A DNA stretch of 64,000 nt from Byssothecium circinans (Eukaryota; Ascomycota; Dothideomycetes; Pleosporales; Massarinaceae), in the NCBI GenBank assembly GCA_010015675.1, contig ML976981.1, positions 697,601-761,600 on the forward strand, given 5' to 3'. Each line of letters begins with the position of its first letter. Within the stretch, counting starts at the first letter, position 1. This document shows positions 1 through 10,865 of the stretch, piece by piece. A model generated the notes under the pieces. That model saw only the letters and a list, made by a program, of their open reading frames with translations. It made no database searches and was not told the DNA's origin. The position numbers and the translations under genes were made by a program.

Positions 1-480
1 ATTTAAATTGTTATTAAAGGTTGAATATTTGATTTTCCTTGCCAAGCTTTTGAGCGGTTCGGTGGTGCTTTACGTTAAGGTAAATATACTATTTAAATAC
101 ATACTCTAGATTTCTATTACTTACTCTTTATTACCTAGCTAAATAAGAGTAGGCCTTGCTTACCTCTCTAAGCTAGTAACTACTTTTATAATACTAATAA
201 TACTTATCTAAAAGCTAGTCTTATTAAAGTTATAGATATTATTATTATATAGTTAATAATAAAGTTAAGTAAGTTAGTATTACTAAGGAAAAAGTAGCTA
301 GTATAATAGGGTAGCTAGCTTAATATTGCTTTACGTTAGATTTACCTTTCTTCTCTTACTCTACTAGCTGTACAAGATTACCACTAGGCGGTTAGGCTAG
401 GCGCCCTCTCTCTACCAATCAACCAACCGCGTGCCTCTCTCCCCCACGCGCTTCCTAGCCTATGCAGACCGGTTAAATAA
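1..480. repeat. AT-rich RIP-mutated repeat remnant at left edge
   Basis: The stretch is built mainly of TA, TAG and CTA steps with few CA or TG dinucleotides, the pattern left by repeat-induced point mutation. No reading frame of useful length crosses it. A short direct repeat starting GCTTTACGTTA occurs near 68 and again near 329. Base composition returns to normal between about 370 and 480. I cannot name the source element. Confidence 0.7.
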
Positions 481-1904
481 TAGAGTGTAGTACCTCGGTT
501 TTCAACCCCACCTGGCGCTACATACATACATACAATTGGTGTCCCCGCCCCGCTCTTGCAGGATACGCCAGATCAACGGTGATGGTTGCACCCCATGCTA
601 TTTTTCCGTCCCGTCCCTGGCATCCTGACATGGGCGAGCCCTACTCTAAAGATATAGCGGGATGCTCTGCATGGCATGAAGTGGCTGGGTGGTGCTAATA
701 AAGACCTATTGAGGCTAGTTGTAACTTTCTACAGTCATATATGATAGTGACGGTCTATTCTACTGTGTTGTATATACACGTATGTTATGATATCAGCACA
801 CTCAAAACCGCTACTCCAATGCCCTTGGATCTCATCCGAAGAATTGACACCATACACGGTCGCTTACCAGCCTTCAAGGAATCTAACAGCAAGCATGGAA
901 GGATTCTCGAAGTCGAACTCGTGGCAAGAGGTGTCACAAGAAATCTACGAAGTCCGATGCTCCACACGTTGTCGCACAAAGCGATAGAGCATACGGAGAA
1001 ATTAGGGGACACGAGGAAGGATCAGCAAGATTGTTCGGGAAAGATGCACGGAAGGATGGCGGGCGGGAGGACGTCATACCGTGTAGTGGGTGAGCTTGTG
1101 GGGGTGAGATGTCACTGTAGTGGATAAGTTGGTGGTTGAGTCTCGGATAGCAGAGCTGCCGGAACAGAGGGCTGCGCAAGGCTTGCGAAGATTTCATAGA
1201 TGAAAGGGAGCAGACAAATCACTTAACGAGACAGGGACTTTTTGTTGTGGAATTTTGGGTCGGTACGATTTCGAATTTCGTTACTTTCTTTCTCCTAGTA
1301 AGGGAAGAAGGTCCTCATCCATGTATAGTACACAAGAGCGCACTGCTTATGCCAGAGCACCCTCTCATCCACCGACTGTCATCAACAGGAAGAAAAGATA
1401 ATCGTCGTCTATCTATCCACGCCGTGTAGGTAGCGAGCAGTACCAGTCGCGCAAGCGACAGAAGTTCAAAGGCCATGCTTCATAATTAAGAAGCTACAGT
1501 GGCAGACAGTAGGGTTGGGTAAGCGAGGTGTTAGAAGTATAAGGGCAATAGGAAATAGTGAGCGGTGCGTAAAGGTGCATAAACAGGCGTGTGTAAAGGG
1601 AAATGATGATTGGTGTTGGTGTGTCGCGATGTGATGCGAATACCAGCCGAAGAGGTGATACGTGATTGTAAGAAGAAAGTGTGAGAATGGTGCTGATGGT
1701 GGTGGGTATGCAGGGTCCGGTAGCAAAAGCAAGCGTAACCAAGGAAGGTGAAACATCAAAACGCCTCAGAATACCGCCCCTCAAACCAAAACCCGATCTT
1801 CCGAATCCCAACGCTAATAGTAGTACATGGGCTCTAAAACTCTGTTTGTTGGAGCCGGGGCTCGTCAATGGTATGGAAGTGAATGAGATAGATTGATGCT
1901 GTCT
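481..1904. other. intergenic, no supportable gene
   Basis: Composition is normal and short open frames exist on both strands (the longest at 741-1127, plus), but none shows a recognisable domain, and none is joined to a neighbour by credible splice sites. The right part presumably holds the 3' end of the minus-strand receptor-like gene that stops at 1905. Confidence 0.5.
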
Positions 1905-4238
1905 TCATATCCATCCGTTACGGGATGGACTCCGTGCCATTGTACCCGCGCCAAGAGGAATGCCTGCAGTAGGCGATCTTGATCTATTTGACGAAGTTGG
2001 TGATGTCCGGCCGGAATAGGTAGGGCCTAAAGTCGTCGTCGATGCTGATAGTGAGGGCGATGCTGGCCTTGGTGAAGCCGGGGAGACGGGGTTCATGCGG
2101 AGACCGCTCAGGCCAGGGTGATGTGGCGGTTGTGTTGGCGCTGGCGTAGCTTGAGGGTGAAGTGGTGATGGAATAGCAGACGTCTGTGTCGGAGTAGGTG
2201 GGAGGATCTTTTCCCGTTGATCTTGTAGATAGGTCGCTGGAGAGAGAACAGGGAAGGCGGGCGTCCGGCCTGGGCTTGGCTTCGAAGGCGAGAGCGTGCG
2301 TTGGGGCGGGCCGGGGAAGTCAAACGACGTGAGCGTGTCGCCCAGTAAAATATCTTCCGTAAACGAGCCACGGGGAGTAGGTGATTGGATGGGAAGTCCA
2401 AGGGTCTCGATGCTAGAATCGCTGTTGTCGCGAGAGAGAGGCGCTGGCAGATTAGAGGAATCATCTGGTCGTTCAGCTTTCGTGTACTTGGCTGCAGCAA
2501 GTGTGGCCGGCGCGAGGGAGAAACGAAGGCCAATCTCCACGGTCGCGCTGCTGGCTGTGCTGTCCTGGCGGCCGTGCCGACCCGCAAAGCGGGGCGGAGG
2601 TTTGGTCAAGAAGCTGAAGGCCTCACCGACATCAGTCACTGATTTAGTGTCACCGAGTGAGCTCCTTCGTGTGAGGCGTCGGGTGAAAAGGTTGCAGCTT
2701 GCATTTGGCTTATCAGGTGAGTATATTGTCGCCGGTAGCTTAGGAACGTCTTCGGCGCGGGTAGGAAATAGTGAGTAGTTGCACTTGTTGCGCTTGTGCA
2801 AACCTGGATTGTCGCCCTTGGGTTGTGTATAGCTGGTCTGTACTGGGTCCGGAGGGAGCGGCCATTTGGTGGGATCAATCGTGCCTTGTGTTCTGGCAGA
2901 CGCGGGCGTGAGCGGACGATCGGGTCGAATGAAGTATTCCTTGTCGAATTCGAAGCGATTCTTCTCCGGACCGACATCGATGAGACCCTGCCGGGTTTCT
3001 GGACGTCGTCCGCCTTGGAGAGCCATCGGCCCACTAATGTTCATCTCGAGGTCGCTAGGGCCGAAAAATCGAATCTTAGGACGCTTGGGTTGCGAAGAGG
3101 AGTTGGCTTGGTTCATCGGCTTGATAACAAAGCGGGTGGCGTTCACACGGAGGAACAGATGGAAGAAAGTGATGAAGATTCCCGAGGAGAAGAGGGCGAC
3201 CTCAGCGATCCGAGAGCTGGCGAGTGTGTTGACAAAGTCTTCGCGGTGGGCTTGTACTTCGACGGGAATTACTAGAGTCTGAATTTGCGTCAGCGTGTAC
3301 AATAGGATAACGAGTGATTACTCACGTAGAGTACTGCAGACATTAGCAGGTAATAGCACATCCTCGATGCCGCAATCCGCTCGTTTGGATCCATCTCATA
3401 TGTCTTCATCAATTGGATGCTGATAAGGGCGGCCAAAAGTAGGAAAAGAGATACCAGCGAGATGAGGATAGCCAGTGCAATGAGCTCGTATCGGACCGGG
3501 AACCAAATCAGACTTCCAAAGCATAGGTTGAACATCGGCCAGATCACAGTGGGCATCCAAGTAAGCAAGGTGAGGAACGCGACCACAGCGATGCAAATGG
3601 TCGAGTTCCACTTGCCTCGCGGGGCAAATCGTTCAGACTTGAAGGCCCTGATGGCGACTTCGATTCCGAACACGAGAGTAATGTATCCGATGAGGAAGAT
3701 AGCTGTTGCTGTCAGCTCGTTCCAGCGCAAGAGATTGCTTCGGTAACGTACCGGGAAACGTTATCATGGCCAGTCCTCGACAATTATTAGAAAAATAACT
3801 ACGAAGAGAAGTGCTCTGCACTGCTACAAATAATATTTGTTGTGTGACCGCACCGCAAGCCAGTACGAGTGGGAATGTCTCGGCGGGATGCACGTTCGAG
3901 AGAGCGCTGAATCGTCTGCATCGTGTTAGTGAAGGACATTCCGAGATTTGGTGAACCACTTGCCGTTTCCTCGGCGGCACCTGCAATGCTGCCGCCCGCT
4001 TTGCGTCCGAGAAGATTCGAAAAACGGTCATCATTGTCATGGCCAAGCTGAAAGCCCCCAGTGTCAGATGCATCGTGCGCAACGTCTGAACCTGTTCGAG
4101 TTGAAGACTAGCAATCTTTGCCCTGGCAGCACTGTCCGACGTCCAAGGAGCCTCCTTCATGGTCGCTGTGGTGTTGAGAGTCAGGTTGAAGTGCGACCGG
4201 ACGGCGAGGTCGGGGAGGTGAGGTGCCCATTTTTCCAT
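1905..4238 (-). CDS. orphan seven-transmembrane (GPCR-like) protein with long Ser/Pro-rich tail
   Basis: Four exons give 729 aa: 4238-3964, 3915-3752, 3702-3326 and 3278-1905. The ATG at 4238 is the first in frame. The N-terminus has Asn-Leu-Thr and Asn-Thr-Thr glycosylation sequons before the first helix. Seven hydrophobic segments follow, the last near the start of exon 4 (IAEVALFSSGIFITFF), and then a roughly 400-residue Ser/Pro/Thr-rich, presumably cytoplasmic tail. This layout is that of fungal G-protein-coupled receptors; I cannot assign a class or ligand. Introns 2 (49 nt) and 3 (47 nt) are GT-AG. Intron 1 (3963-3916, 48 nt) keeps the frame only with a GC donor (G|GCAAGT) and CAG acceptor; retaining it would also stay open and add 16 residues. 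The topology is seen in the sequence; signalling function is inference. Confidence 0.75.
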
Positions 4239-5911
4239 GTTGCCAGTTCCCGCAACGAAATACACAACAAGGTAAAGAGTTCGCTGGTAACCAGCAGCGG
4301 TTAAAGAAGGGAAGTTATGTATTCATGGAGGCAAAACGACTGATGTTGAACAAGAGACCGTAACCTGTCCAGCTTCAGTCAAGAGTCGTACCTGAACCTG
4401 CCAGCAGAGGGGGGAGGGAAAGGGAAAGGGAAAGGGAAAGTGAAAGGAGCGTAGGCACGAAAGCGTGGAGCCAGGAGGTGTGTATGAGACGTCAAACAGT
4501 ATATGAGGAAACTTGGGAGATGGACCAGTAGCGCGGGGTTTCGAGACAGCGGTCCTGAGGCGTCAGTCATTCCGCTGGGTGGTGAAGCAGCATTGGCGAC
4601 GTGCTTTTCTGGTCATAGCAGAGGCGTAACCGCATCCGCTTGGTTCAGGTGGGGTTTCAACATCATGCAGGCCACATAACCTAGGTGCCTGGGCTACGGG
4701 ATCATCGAGACCCGTTCAGAGACTATGGTGCGCTTTGTGAGAAGTAGCCGGAGGCTGACGGCTGTGGAGATCCTGCCTACGCGAGCTCGGAAAGCAGCCG
4801 GCCTGGAGTGAAATGGTGCCGAAATCCAAAGTCGCTCTCAAGCTCACTTTCACTGTTCACCCGCTGAATCCTCTGTGCAATCATCTCAACACGATGCCAT
4901 GGGTCAGCGCTGAGCGCCTGCTCTAGGTAGAATGGTTTCGTTTCTATACGTCAAAGTCATTTTTAGAATCGTGATGCTTTTTGTGGCGCTTCTTGGGCCA
5001 GAGACGACCGGCAACCAAAGCAAGGCGGTTGTGGTGAGGATGAGGTTCATAGCGTGAGGTTGTGACGTTGTTCGATTTGAGTGTGTCGCAGCTTCTCGCT
5101 TCAGGGATGTCTGAGACGCACACATCAATGCGGCACGCTCTCGGATGGGGAGAAGCCAGGGATGCTCGCCTTATGGAACGGTCGATATCGCCGAAGGAGA
5201 CGTTCTGAGTGGTTGCTTGCCATTGCTTGAGCTCATTTTCCCTGCTGGACTCGAACCAGGAGCCCAAGCGATTATGATTCACGCAGGGGCACGTCGCTAA
5301 CCTCGGACGTCAACCATTTGGGCCAACCTCATGAAGCGCCTCCTCTGGAGTATCGCATAGGTCATTTCTTCTCCTCTGAAGTTTGGCTTAATGTCGGCGT
5401 TAATATGCAGCCGTCCAATTTGAGCATGCGACTACTACGCAACACGAATGGTCCTTCGGCCGGACTCAGTCTGCATGCGCAACCAAAAAAGCCGTTGTAG
5501 CCTCAACGGAGACGCGTTCATCAACACAAGCCCCAAGCCGCCGACTGCTTTCGTGCCACTGGTTGCATTGCTGTGATAACCGCGAAGACATATCAGGCTT
5601 GATAGGAGGGTATTCGAGAACACAGTCTTGCCTAGTCGGAATAGCCATCTCTATATAGGCAGATTCGGGCGGGAGTAGTGAGCATCAGACGTGGGCTGCA
5701 TAAAGGTGGTGGCAATTAAGCAAAGAGTAGATTAAGGATCACCATTTTTGTGGTGCTGTTGATGGTGTTGAAGAGATGCTGTGTGTAGCGCAGGGTATCA
5801 TGTTGAATGGCTGTGGGCTTATAAAGTTTATGCTTCTCGATGGTACCAGATTACCTGTTCGCAGCGCGGCGTTCCACAGTGCCGTCACGCTGTACTGCGC
5901 ATTGCCCTTCA
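4239..5911. other. intergenic, no supportable gene
   Basis: The left part is the probable promoter of the receptor-like gene and carries a tandem GGGAAA purine tract near 4414-4440. The remainder has only short frames without domain similarity. A tRNA-like B-box on the minus strand near 5248-5262 was examined and not accepted as a tRNA. The right end should contain the 3' untranslated region of the serine gene. Confidence 0.5.
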
Positions 5912-7257
5912 TTAAGAGCTCGCATGTTCCTCGAGGTAAGCGACCAACTTTTTGGCCCCTCCATAGTGACTGCATTGTCTGTGATACAAATCGAGTAAGC
6001 GCTGGTCCTCGAGGAATATTTGCAGACGGAAGAACAGCAGAGACGATACGGGTGGCTTACAGTTGCTTGCACGGATGCCGCCAACGCTGCGATGGTCCTT
6101 GAGGCCTAACAGACCCTTCTTCTCTGCGCCGGCCAGAAACAGCTTCTCTTTGTCAGCATCGCCACCGTGGACCCTGAAGCAGATGTTCATTCTGCTGCGG
6201 GCCGTCTTGGCTGGTACGCCGCTATAGACTTCGGAGTATTTGTCAAGAGCATCGTAGATCAGCCGAGCCTTCTCATTCGAGATGTCCTCTTGGCCACCAA
6301 TGTGCTTGGTTCCGTGCGTGTTGACGAGTCCCGCCATGACCTGGCCGGCAACCCACACGTCAAAGATGGGGAGTGTGTTGTAGAGCGAATTTCGCGTGGG
6401 GTAGTCGAGCACGATGGGGCCCACGGACAAGTTCAACGCCCGGAGCAGATCCGGCGATGCAGGCGTCGAGTGCGGTGGAAGGAGCGACTTGCGCATAATC
6501 ACAATGGCGATGCCGGTGTTGCCGATGTTCTTCTGCGCGCCACCAAAGATGACGGCGTACTTTCGCACGTCCACCTTGCGCGAGATGAAGTTGGAGGACA
6601 TGTCGCCGCACACAAGCGGGGCGTCGTCGCCTTCCAGACTGTGTGGGAAGGCGGGAAACTCGACGCCATCGACGGTTTCGTTGTCACAGAAGTAGGCCAG
6701 TGCCGGCCCACCTCCCGACGTCCGTGGTGTGAGGCTCCACTGGTCCTCGGGGGGATGACGCCAAACTTGCCGCCGTTGGCTTTGCGCGCATCCACGGCGA
6801 CGTTGACATGTTTGGTTCCAACGAGGCGCGCTGCTTCTTGCGACGCTTTGAGCGACCACGAGCCGGTGACGATGTAGTCGAGCTTCAACTCCTCATCCAC
6901 GACCTTGCGTAGACGGTTCAGTACCTCTGCTTCATTGTCGCCGACCTCTGCGATCCTGGCTCGCTTCTTTTCGACCCATATCGCTACCAGGTTGTACACG
7001 GTCGCGCTGAACTCGCCGCTGCCCCCGCTCTGGAGGAACAGGATCTCGTAGTCGTCGGGAATGTCGAGTAGCGTAGTCAATGCTTGCTTCGCCTCTTCCA
7101 GGATCTCGTTCGCGTCGGGAGAGCGATGGGAAATCTCGCACAAGCCAATGCCCTTGTCCTTGTAGTTCAAGAGCACCTGCGAGGCCCTTTCGAGGACGGA
7201 CGTGGGGAGCGGTGCAGGCCCTGCGCCAAAGTAATGGATGTCGGAGCGATTCACCAT
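5912..7257 (-). CDS. SER1: phosphoserine aminotransferase, two apparent -1 frameshifts
   Basis: This is the PLP enzyme of phosphorylated serine synthesis (3-phosphohydroxypyruvate plus glutamate to phosphoserine). The start MVNRSDIHYFGAGPAPLP is typical. Family blocks follow: GLCEISHRS, LFLQSGGSGEFSA, YFCDNETVDGVEFP, and FGGAQKNIGNTG containing the PLP lysine. Exon 1 is 7257-6061 and exon 2 is 5978-5912; the 82-nt GT-AG intron joins to read GIRASNYNAVTMEG. Two breaks interrupt the frame. At the run of six C (plus-strand G, 6749-6754), IPP would continue into EDQW only with one more base. At the run of four G (5956-5959), MEG would continue into AKKLVAYLEEH only with one more base. With both bases the length would be about 421 aa, normal for the family. 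Because all other blocks are intact, homopolymer sequencing error is more likely than true loss. Confidence 0.88.
5956..5959 (-). other. frameshift site 2 in phosphoserine aminotransferase
   Basis: This is a homopolymer of four G on the coding strand within the last exon. NAVTMEG reads up to it in the spliced frame and AKKLVAYLEEHASS plus stop reads after it in another frame. One base appears to be missing, as at the first site. Confidence 0.75.
6749..6754 (-). other. frameshift site 1 in phosphoserine aminotransferase
   Basis: This is a homopolymer of six identical bases (C on the coding strand). The frame upstream encodes NGGKFGVIPP and the frame one base away encodes EDQWSLTPRTSGGGPALAYF, which are adjacent in the family. 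One base appears to be missing. Confidence 0.8.
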
Positions 7258-7614
7258 GATGTTATAGGAGTCTTGCTCGCTGATGAGTGGTCAGAGGTTA
7301 GTGAAGGGGAAAAATCAGTGGCGAAGTGACTGGTTCAAGTAGGCTTTCAACGGTTATCTGAAGAAATCTGCCACCTTCCTAACACCTTTTATTAACGCAT
7401 GTAATGTGCGTGGGGGCAACACAAACAACATATTGACATATGCATTCATGTTATGTGAAGCATGTGAGTGTAGTCGCCGCGCGGCCAATCGGAGTGTGGG
7501 CAAACCCGATGACGGGCGGCGAGATCGGCAATCTTATGTCATCCGGGAAAATAATATGAATAAACCAGCCAGTGTCAACACCACGCTGCAATCAATTGAG
7601 CTCTAGCAGCAACA
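7258..7614. promoter_or_regulatory. shared divergent promoter of serine and lysine biosynthesis genes
   Basis: These 357 bp separate the start codons of phosphoserine aminotransferase (minus) and homoaconitase (plus). A CCAAT box lies at 7485-7489. I looked for a Gcn4/CpcA site (TGACTC or TGAGTCA) and saw only a partial TGACTGG near 7327. Co-regulation by general amino-acid control is therefore plausible from function but not shown by a perfect motif. Confidence 0.55.
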
Positions 7615-10188
7615 ATGGCCATGTCTATGAGGGCTGTGCGCAGTCTCGGCTATTGTCAGGCTCTGGTATGCTTATAGACGAGAGAGACGAGTGGTCCACA
7701 CTAAGAAAACCTACAGCTTCGCACTCGAGTTCCTCTCCGTGTCGCAACGCGATTGCATCGTCCCATTGCCGCCCAGCGCGCCTTCTCTACGACAGGAGCC
7801 CGCTATGAATCGCCTGAAACATTCCATTCGCTGAAAGAGGGACCGGCCGCAGGCTTCCTCTCCACCTTCCAGCAGAAGACAAAGGTTCCTCAGACGCTCA
7901 CCGAAAAGATTGTACAACGATATGCGGTTGGCATTGCGGAAGGGAAGACGCTCAGGTCTGGCGACTACGTGACTCTACAACCGCATCGGATAATGACCCA
8001 CGACAATTCCTGGCCGGTGGCGCTCAAGTTCATGTCCATCGGCGCTACCAAGGTCCACAATCCGAACCAGATTGTGATGACGCTCGACCACGACGTGCAG
8101 AACAAGACCGAGAAGAACTTGAAGAAATACAGCCAGATTGAAGAGTTTGCGAAGAACCAGGACGTTGTCTTCTACCCTGCCGGCCGGGGCATCGGGCATC
8201 AGATCATGGTGGAAGAGGGATACGCGTGGCCTGGCACGTTGGCAGTGGCCTCGGACAGCCATACAAATATGTATGGAGGAATTGGATGCTTGGGAACACC
8301 CGTTGTGCGAACAGACGCCGCGAGTATTTGGGCCACCGGAAAGACGTGGTTTTGTCTGCCGCCTATTGCCAAGGTCACATTGACTGGCGCCATGCCTGTA
8401 GGCGTCACTGGAAAGGATGTTATTGTAGCGTTGGCTGGCCTTTTCAACAGGGATGAGGTGCTCAATCACGCCATCGAGTTTGTTGGCAGCGATGCGACCA
8501 TGCGCACCATCCCCGTGGATGACCGCCTCACGATTGCGAACATGACAACCGAATGGGGTGCGCTCACCGGCCTCTTCCCTATCGACTCCGTTCTTCACGG
8601 TTGGCTGAGAGCACGTGCGACCGATGCTGCCATGTTCGGTTCTCAAAGCGAATACAAAGATCACCACCAACAGAACTTCCTGCACGAACGCATTGACAAG
8701 CTCTTCAAGGCTACTGGAATTGTCGGTAAGGAAAGCGGCCACATTTTCCAACCGGCACTAGCTGCGGATAAGGGCGCGACGTATGCCAAAGAGCTCTTCC
8801 TCGACCTCTCCACACTATCGCCATATGTTTCTGGCCCGAATTCTGTCAAGGTTGCGACACCGCTAGTCGAGTTACAAGCTCAGGACGTCAAGATCAACAA
8901 AGCATACTTGGTCTCTTGTACCAACTCGAGAGCTTCTGATCTTGCAGCCGCAGCGAAGGTCTTCAAGGACGCAGCTGCTCAGAATGGCGGGCAGATCCCC
9001 AAGATCCCATCGAACGTCAACTTCTACATTGCGGCAGCATCAATACCCGAGCAGCGTGCTGCGGAGGAGACCGGGGATTGGCAGGCTCTGCTTGAAGCTG
9101 GTGCCGAACCACTTCCCTCTGGCTGCGGCCCCTGCATCGGTCTGGGTACTGGTCTTCTTGAGCCCGGTCAGACAGGCATCAGTAGTAGTAACCGCAATTT
9201 CAAAGGCCGCATGGGCTCGCCCGACGCAAAAGCCTATCTCGCGAGTCCCGAAGTTGTCGCAGCAAGCGCGTTATCCGGCAAGATTTCCGGCCCTGGATGG
9301 TATGAAGAACCTGCAGGCTACACGGGCGTGCGACGTGGTGAAGGTGACGGTGTTAACGAGGAAGAACGCATGATGACCATCGAGGACATGCTCGAAAAGG
9401 TCATCAGGCAGGCAGAAGAGCAGATCGAGACGGCCGAGAACGCTGCCATCGAACAGCAATCTATCAATCCACCAGCTTCTTCGGCCGAGAGCGAAAGTGA
9501 GTCTCTGACTGAAATCCTACCTGGCTTTCCCGAGAAGATCAGTGGCGAAATCGTCTTCTGTGATGCCGATAATATCAACACTGATGGCATCTACCCCGGA
9601 AAATATACTTACCAAGACGACGTGACCCGGGAAAAGATGGCAGAAGTTTGCATGGAGAACTACGACCCATCTTTCGGTCAGGTAGCCAAGGCTGGCGACA
9701 TCCTCGTATCAGGCTTCAACTTTGGTTGCGGTAGCAGTCGTGAACAAGCCGCCACCGCCATCCTTGCTAAGGGCATCCCACTGGTCGTCGCCGGCAGCTT
9801 TGGCAACATTTTCAGCCGAAACAGCATCAACAACGCTCTCATGGGTGTAGAAGTGCCCAAGCTAGCCAACCGACTGCGCGAAGTCTTCTCTGCATCCGCC
9901 CCAACCGCATCGCAACAAAGCATGAAAGAACCCTCCCAGAACCGCGAATCGCTCGACTCCCCACCGCCAGGCGCAACAGCGCAACCACCGCAGGCCAAGC
10001 AGCTCACCAGACGCACGGGCTGGACGCTCGAATGGGACGTCCGGAGAAGTACTGTGAACGTCCAAGAAGGCCCCGATGGACCCAAGTGGAACGTCAAGGT
10101 CGGTGAGCTTCCGCCAAACGTGCAAGAGATTATTGCGCTCGGGGGGCTGGAGAGCTGGGTCCGGAAGGAGATAGGCGGGACTGTGTAG
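7615..10188 (+). CDS. LYS4: homoaconitase, mitochondrial
   Basis: The enzyme converts homocitrate and homoaconitate to homoisocitrate in the fungal alpha-aminoadipate lysine pathway. Two exons, 7615-7665 and 7717-10188, give 840 aa. The small first exon ([17 protein letters not shown]) joins in phase 0 across a 51-nt GT-AG intron to an Arg-rich, acid-poor stretch, a classic mitochondrial presequence. Iron-sulfur ligands are Cys418 (in SCTNSRA) and Cys487/Cys490 (in GCGPCIGLG). The block [20 protein letters not shown] fits homoaconitase better than aconitase. The C-terminal swivel domain carries [10 protein letters not shown]. Two low-complexity inserts (Glu/Ser-rich before the swivel, Pro/Gln-rich after it) make it longer than my recollection of the family length (about 700-780 aa). 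It is transcribed divergently from the serine gene. Confidence 0.95.
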
Positions 10189-10746
10189 GTGGCGGATGAG
10201 CGGCCTGGCGAGTTGTATAAGGTTTGTATACCCCTTCATCCGCAGCTAGCATAAGCGGAGTTTTTGGCCTTTTGGTGGGAAAAGTGCAGTGTATCTAAGA
10301 ACTTTTTAAAATCATCGTTTAATTCATCTCATAAACTTTACTCTTTTTCCGTCAGGACGTTCCCCCTGTTTAGACTGCATAGCTAACATTAACAAAAATA
10401 CGATAGGCGGATACATCGAAGCGTAGCGCAGTGTCGACACGGCGAATATGAAATGAAAGACTCCAGATCGAGGAAAAAAGATATTCATTCTCATTAGCAG
10501 CATGCATGACCTATACAAATTGCATTTCCCAAGTACCTAGGTGGTCCCGTTTTGACTACTTTACAAACCTTCACAAACTTTTCCTCCTACATCTCCTCCC
10601 CTTCCTCCTCCTCACCACCACCACGACTATCAGCCATCCCGTGCCCCCTTCCCCGTCCCCCCAATACTAACATCCATAACACCCAAATCCCTTCTTCCCT
10701 CCCCTCCTCAGCACGAATATATACCCATCCCGGGGCAGAGACTATC
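10189..10746. other. intergenic between homoaconitase and 5S gene
   Basis: No gene is supported here. A Ser/Pro-rich open frame (about 10552-10851, plus) lacks an ATG at its start and runs into the 5S gene, so I treat it as spurious. C-rich pyrimidine tracts occupy about 10595-10700. Confidence 0.5.
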
Positions 10747-10865
10747 ACATACGACCATAGGATCACGAGCACAACGGGTCCCGTCCGCTCCCCGATATTT
10801 AAGCGTGATACCGGCGGTTCAGTAGTCGAGTGGGAGACCATTGGCGAATAGCTGCTGCCGTATGT
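10747..10865 (+). rRNA. 5S ribosomal RNA gene (divergent variant)
   Basis: The 119-nt length matches fungal 5S rRNA. It begins ACATACGACCATAGG and ends CGTATGT, so the terminal helix ACATACG/CGTATGT is perfect. Helix II pairs ATCACG with CGTGAT. The conserved CCCGTCCGCTC and the internal-promoter region AGTCGAGTGGGAGACCA with GGCGAATA are recognisable though not standard. A T5 run at 10865-10869 fits a Pol III terminator. Dispersed single 5S genes among protein genes are normal in filamentous ascomycetes. Departures from the usual sequence in the box C region could mean a minor 5S type or a recently inactivated copy. Confidence 0.85.

Noticed and set aside
741..1127. 128-codon open frame on the plus strand
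   Set aside because: No recognisable domain, overlapping frames of similar quality on the other strand, and no splice partners.
2108..3282. Several open frames on both strands inside the receptor-like gene's last exon
   Set aside because: They are shadows of the real exon; the coding frame is fixed by helices 6 and 7 and by three in-phase introns.
4414..4440. Tandem GGGAAA repeats resembling short tandem or telomere-like sequence
   Set aside because: Only a few units; it is not the TTAGGG telomere motif and looks like a simple purine tract.
5240..5330. tRNA-like sequence on the minus strand with a perfect B-box (GGTTCGAGTCC) and a CAT-containing 7-base loop
   Set aside because: No acceptor stem pairs with the sequence after the T-arm, the D-arm lacks its invariant residues and the T-stem has a mismatch. 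It may be a decayed tRNA or chance.
10552..10851. Ser/Pro-rich open frame on the plus strand
   Set aside because: It has no ATG at its start and its end lies inside the 5S rRNA gene.
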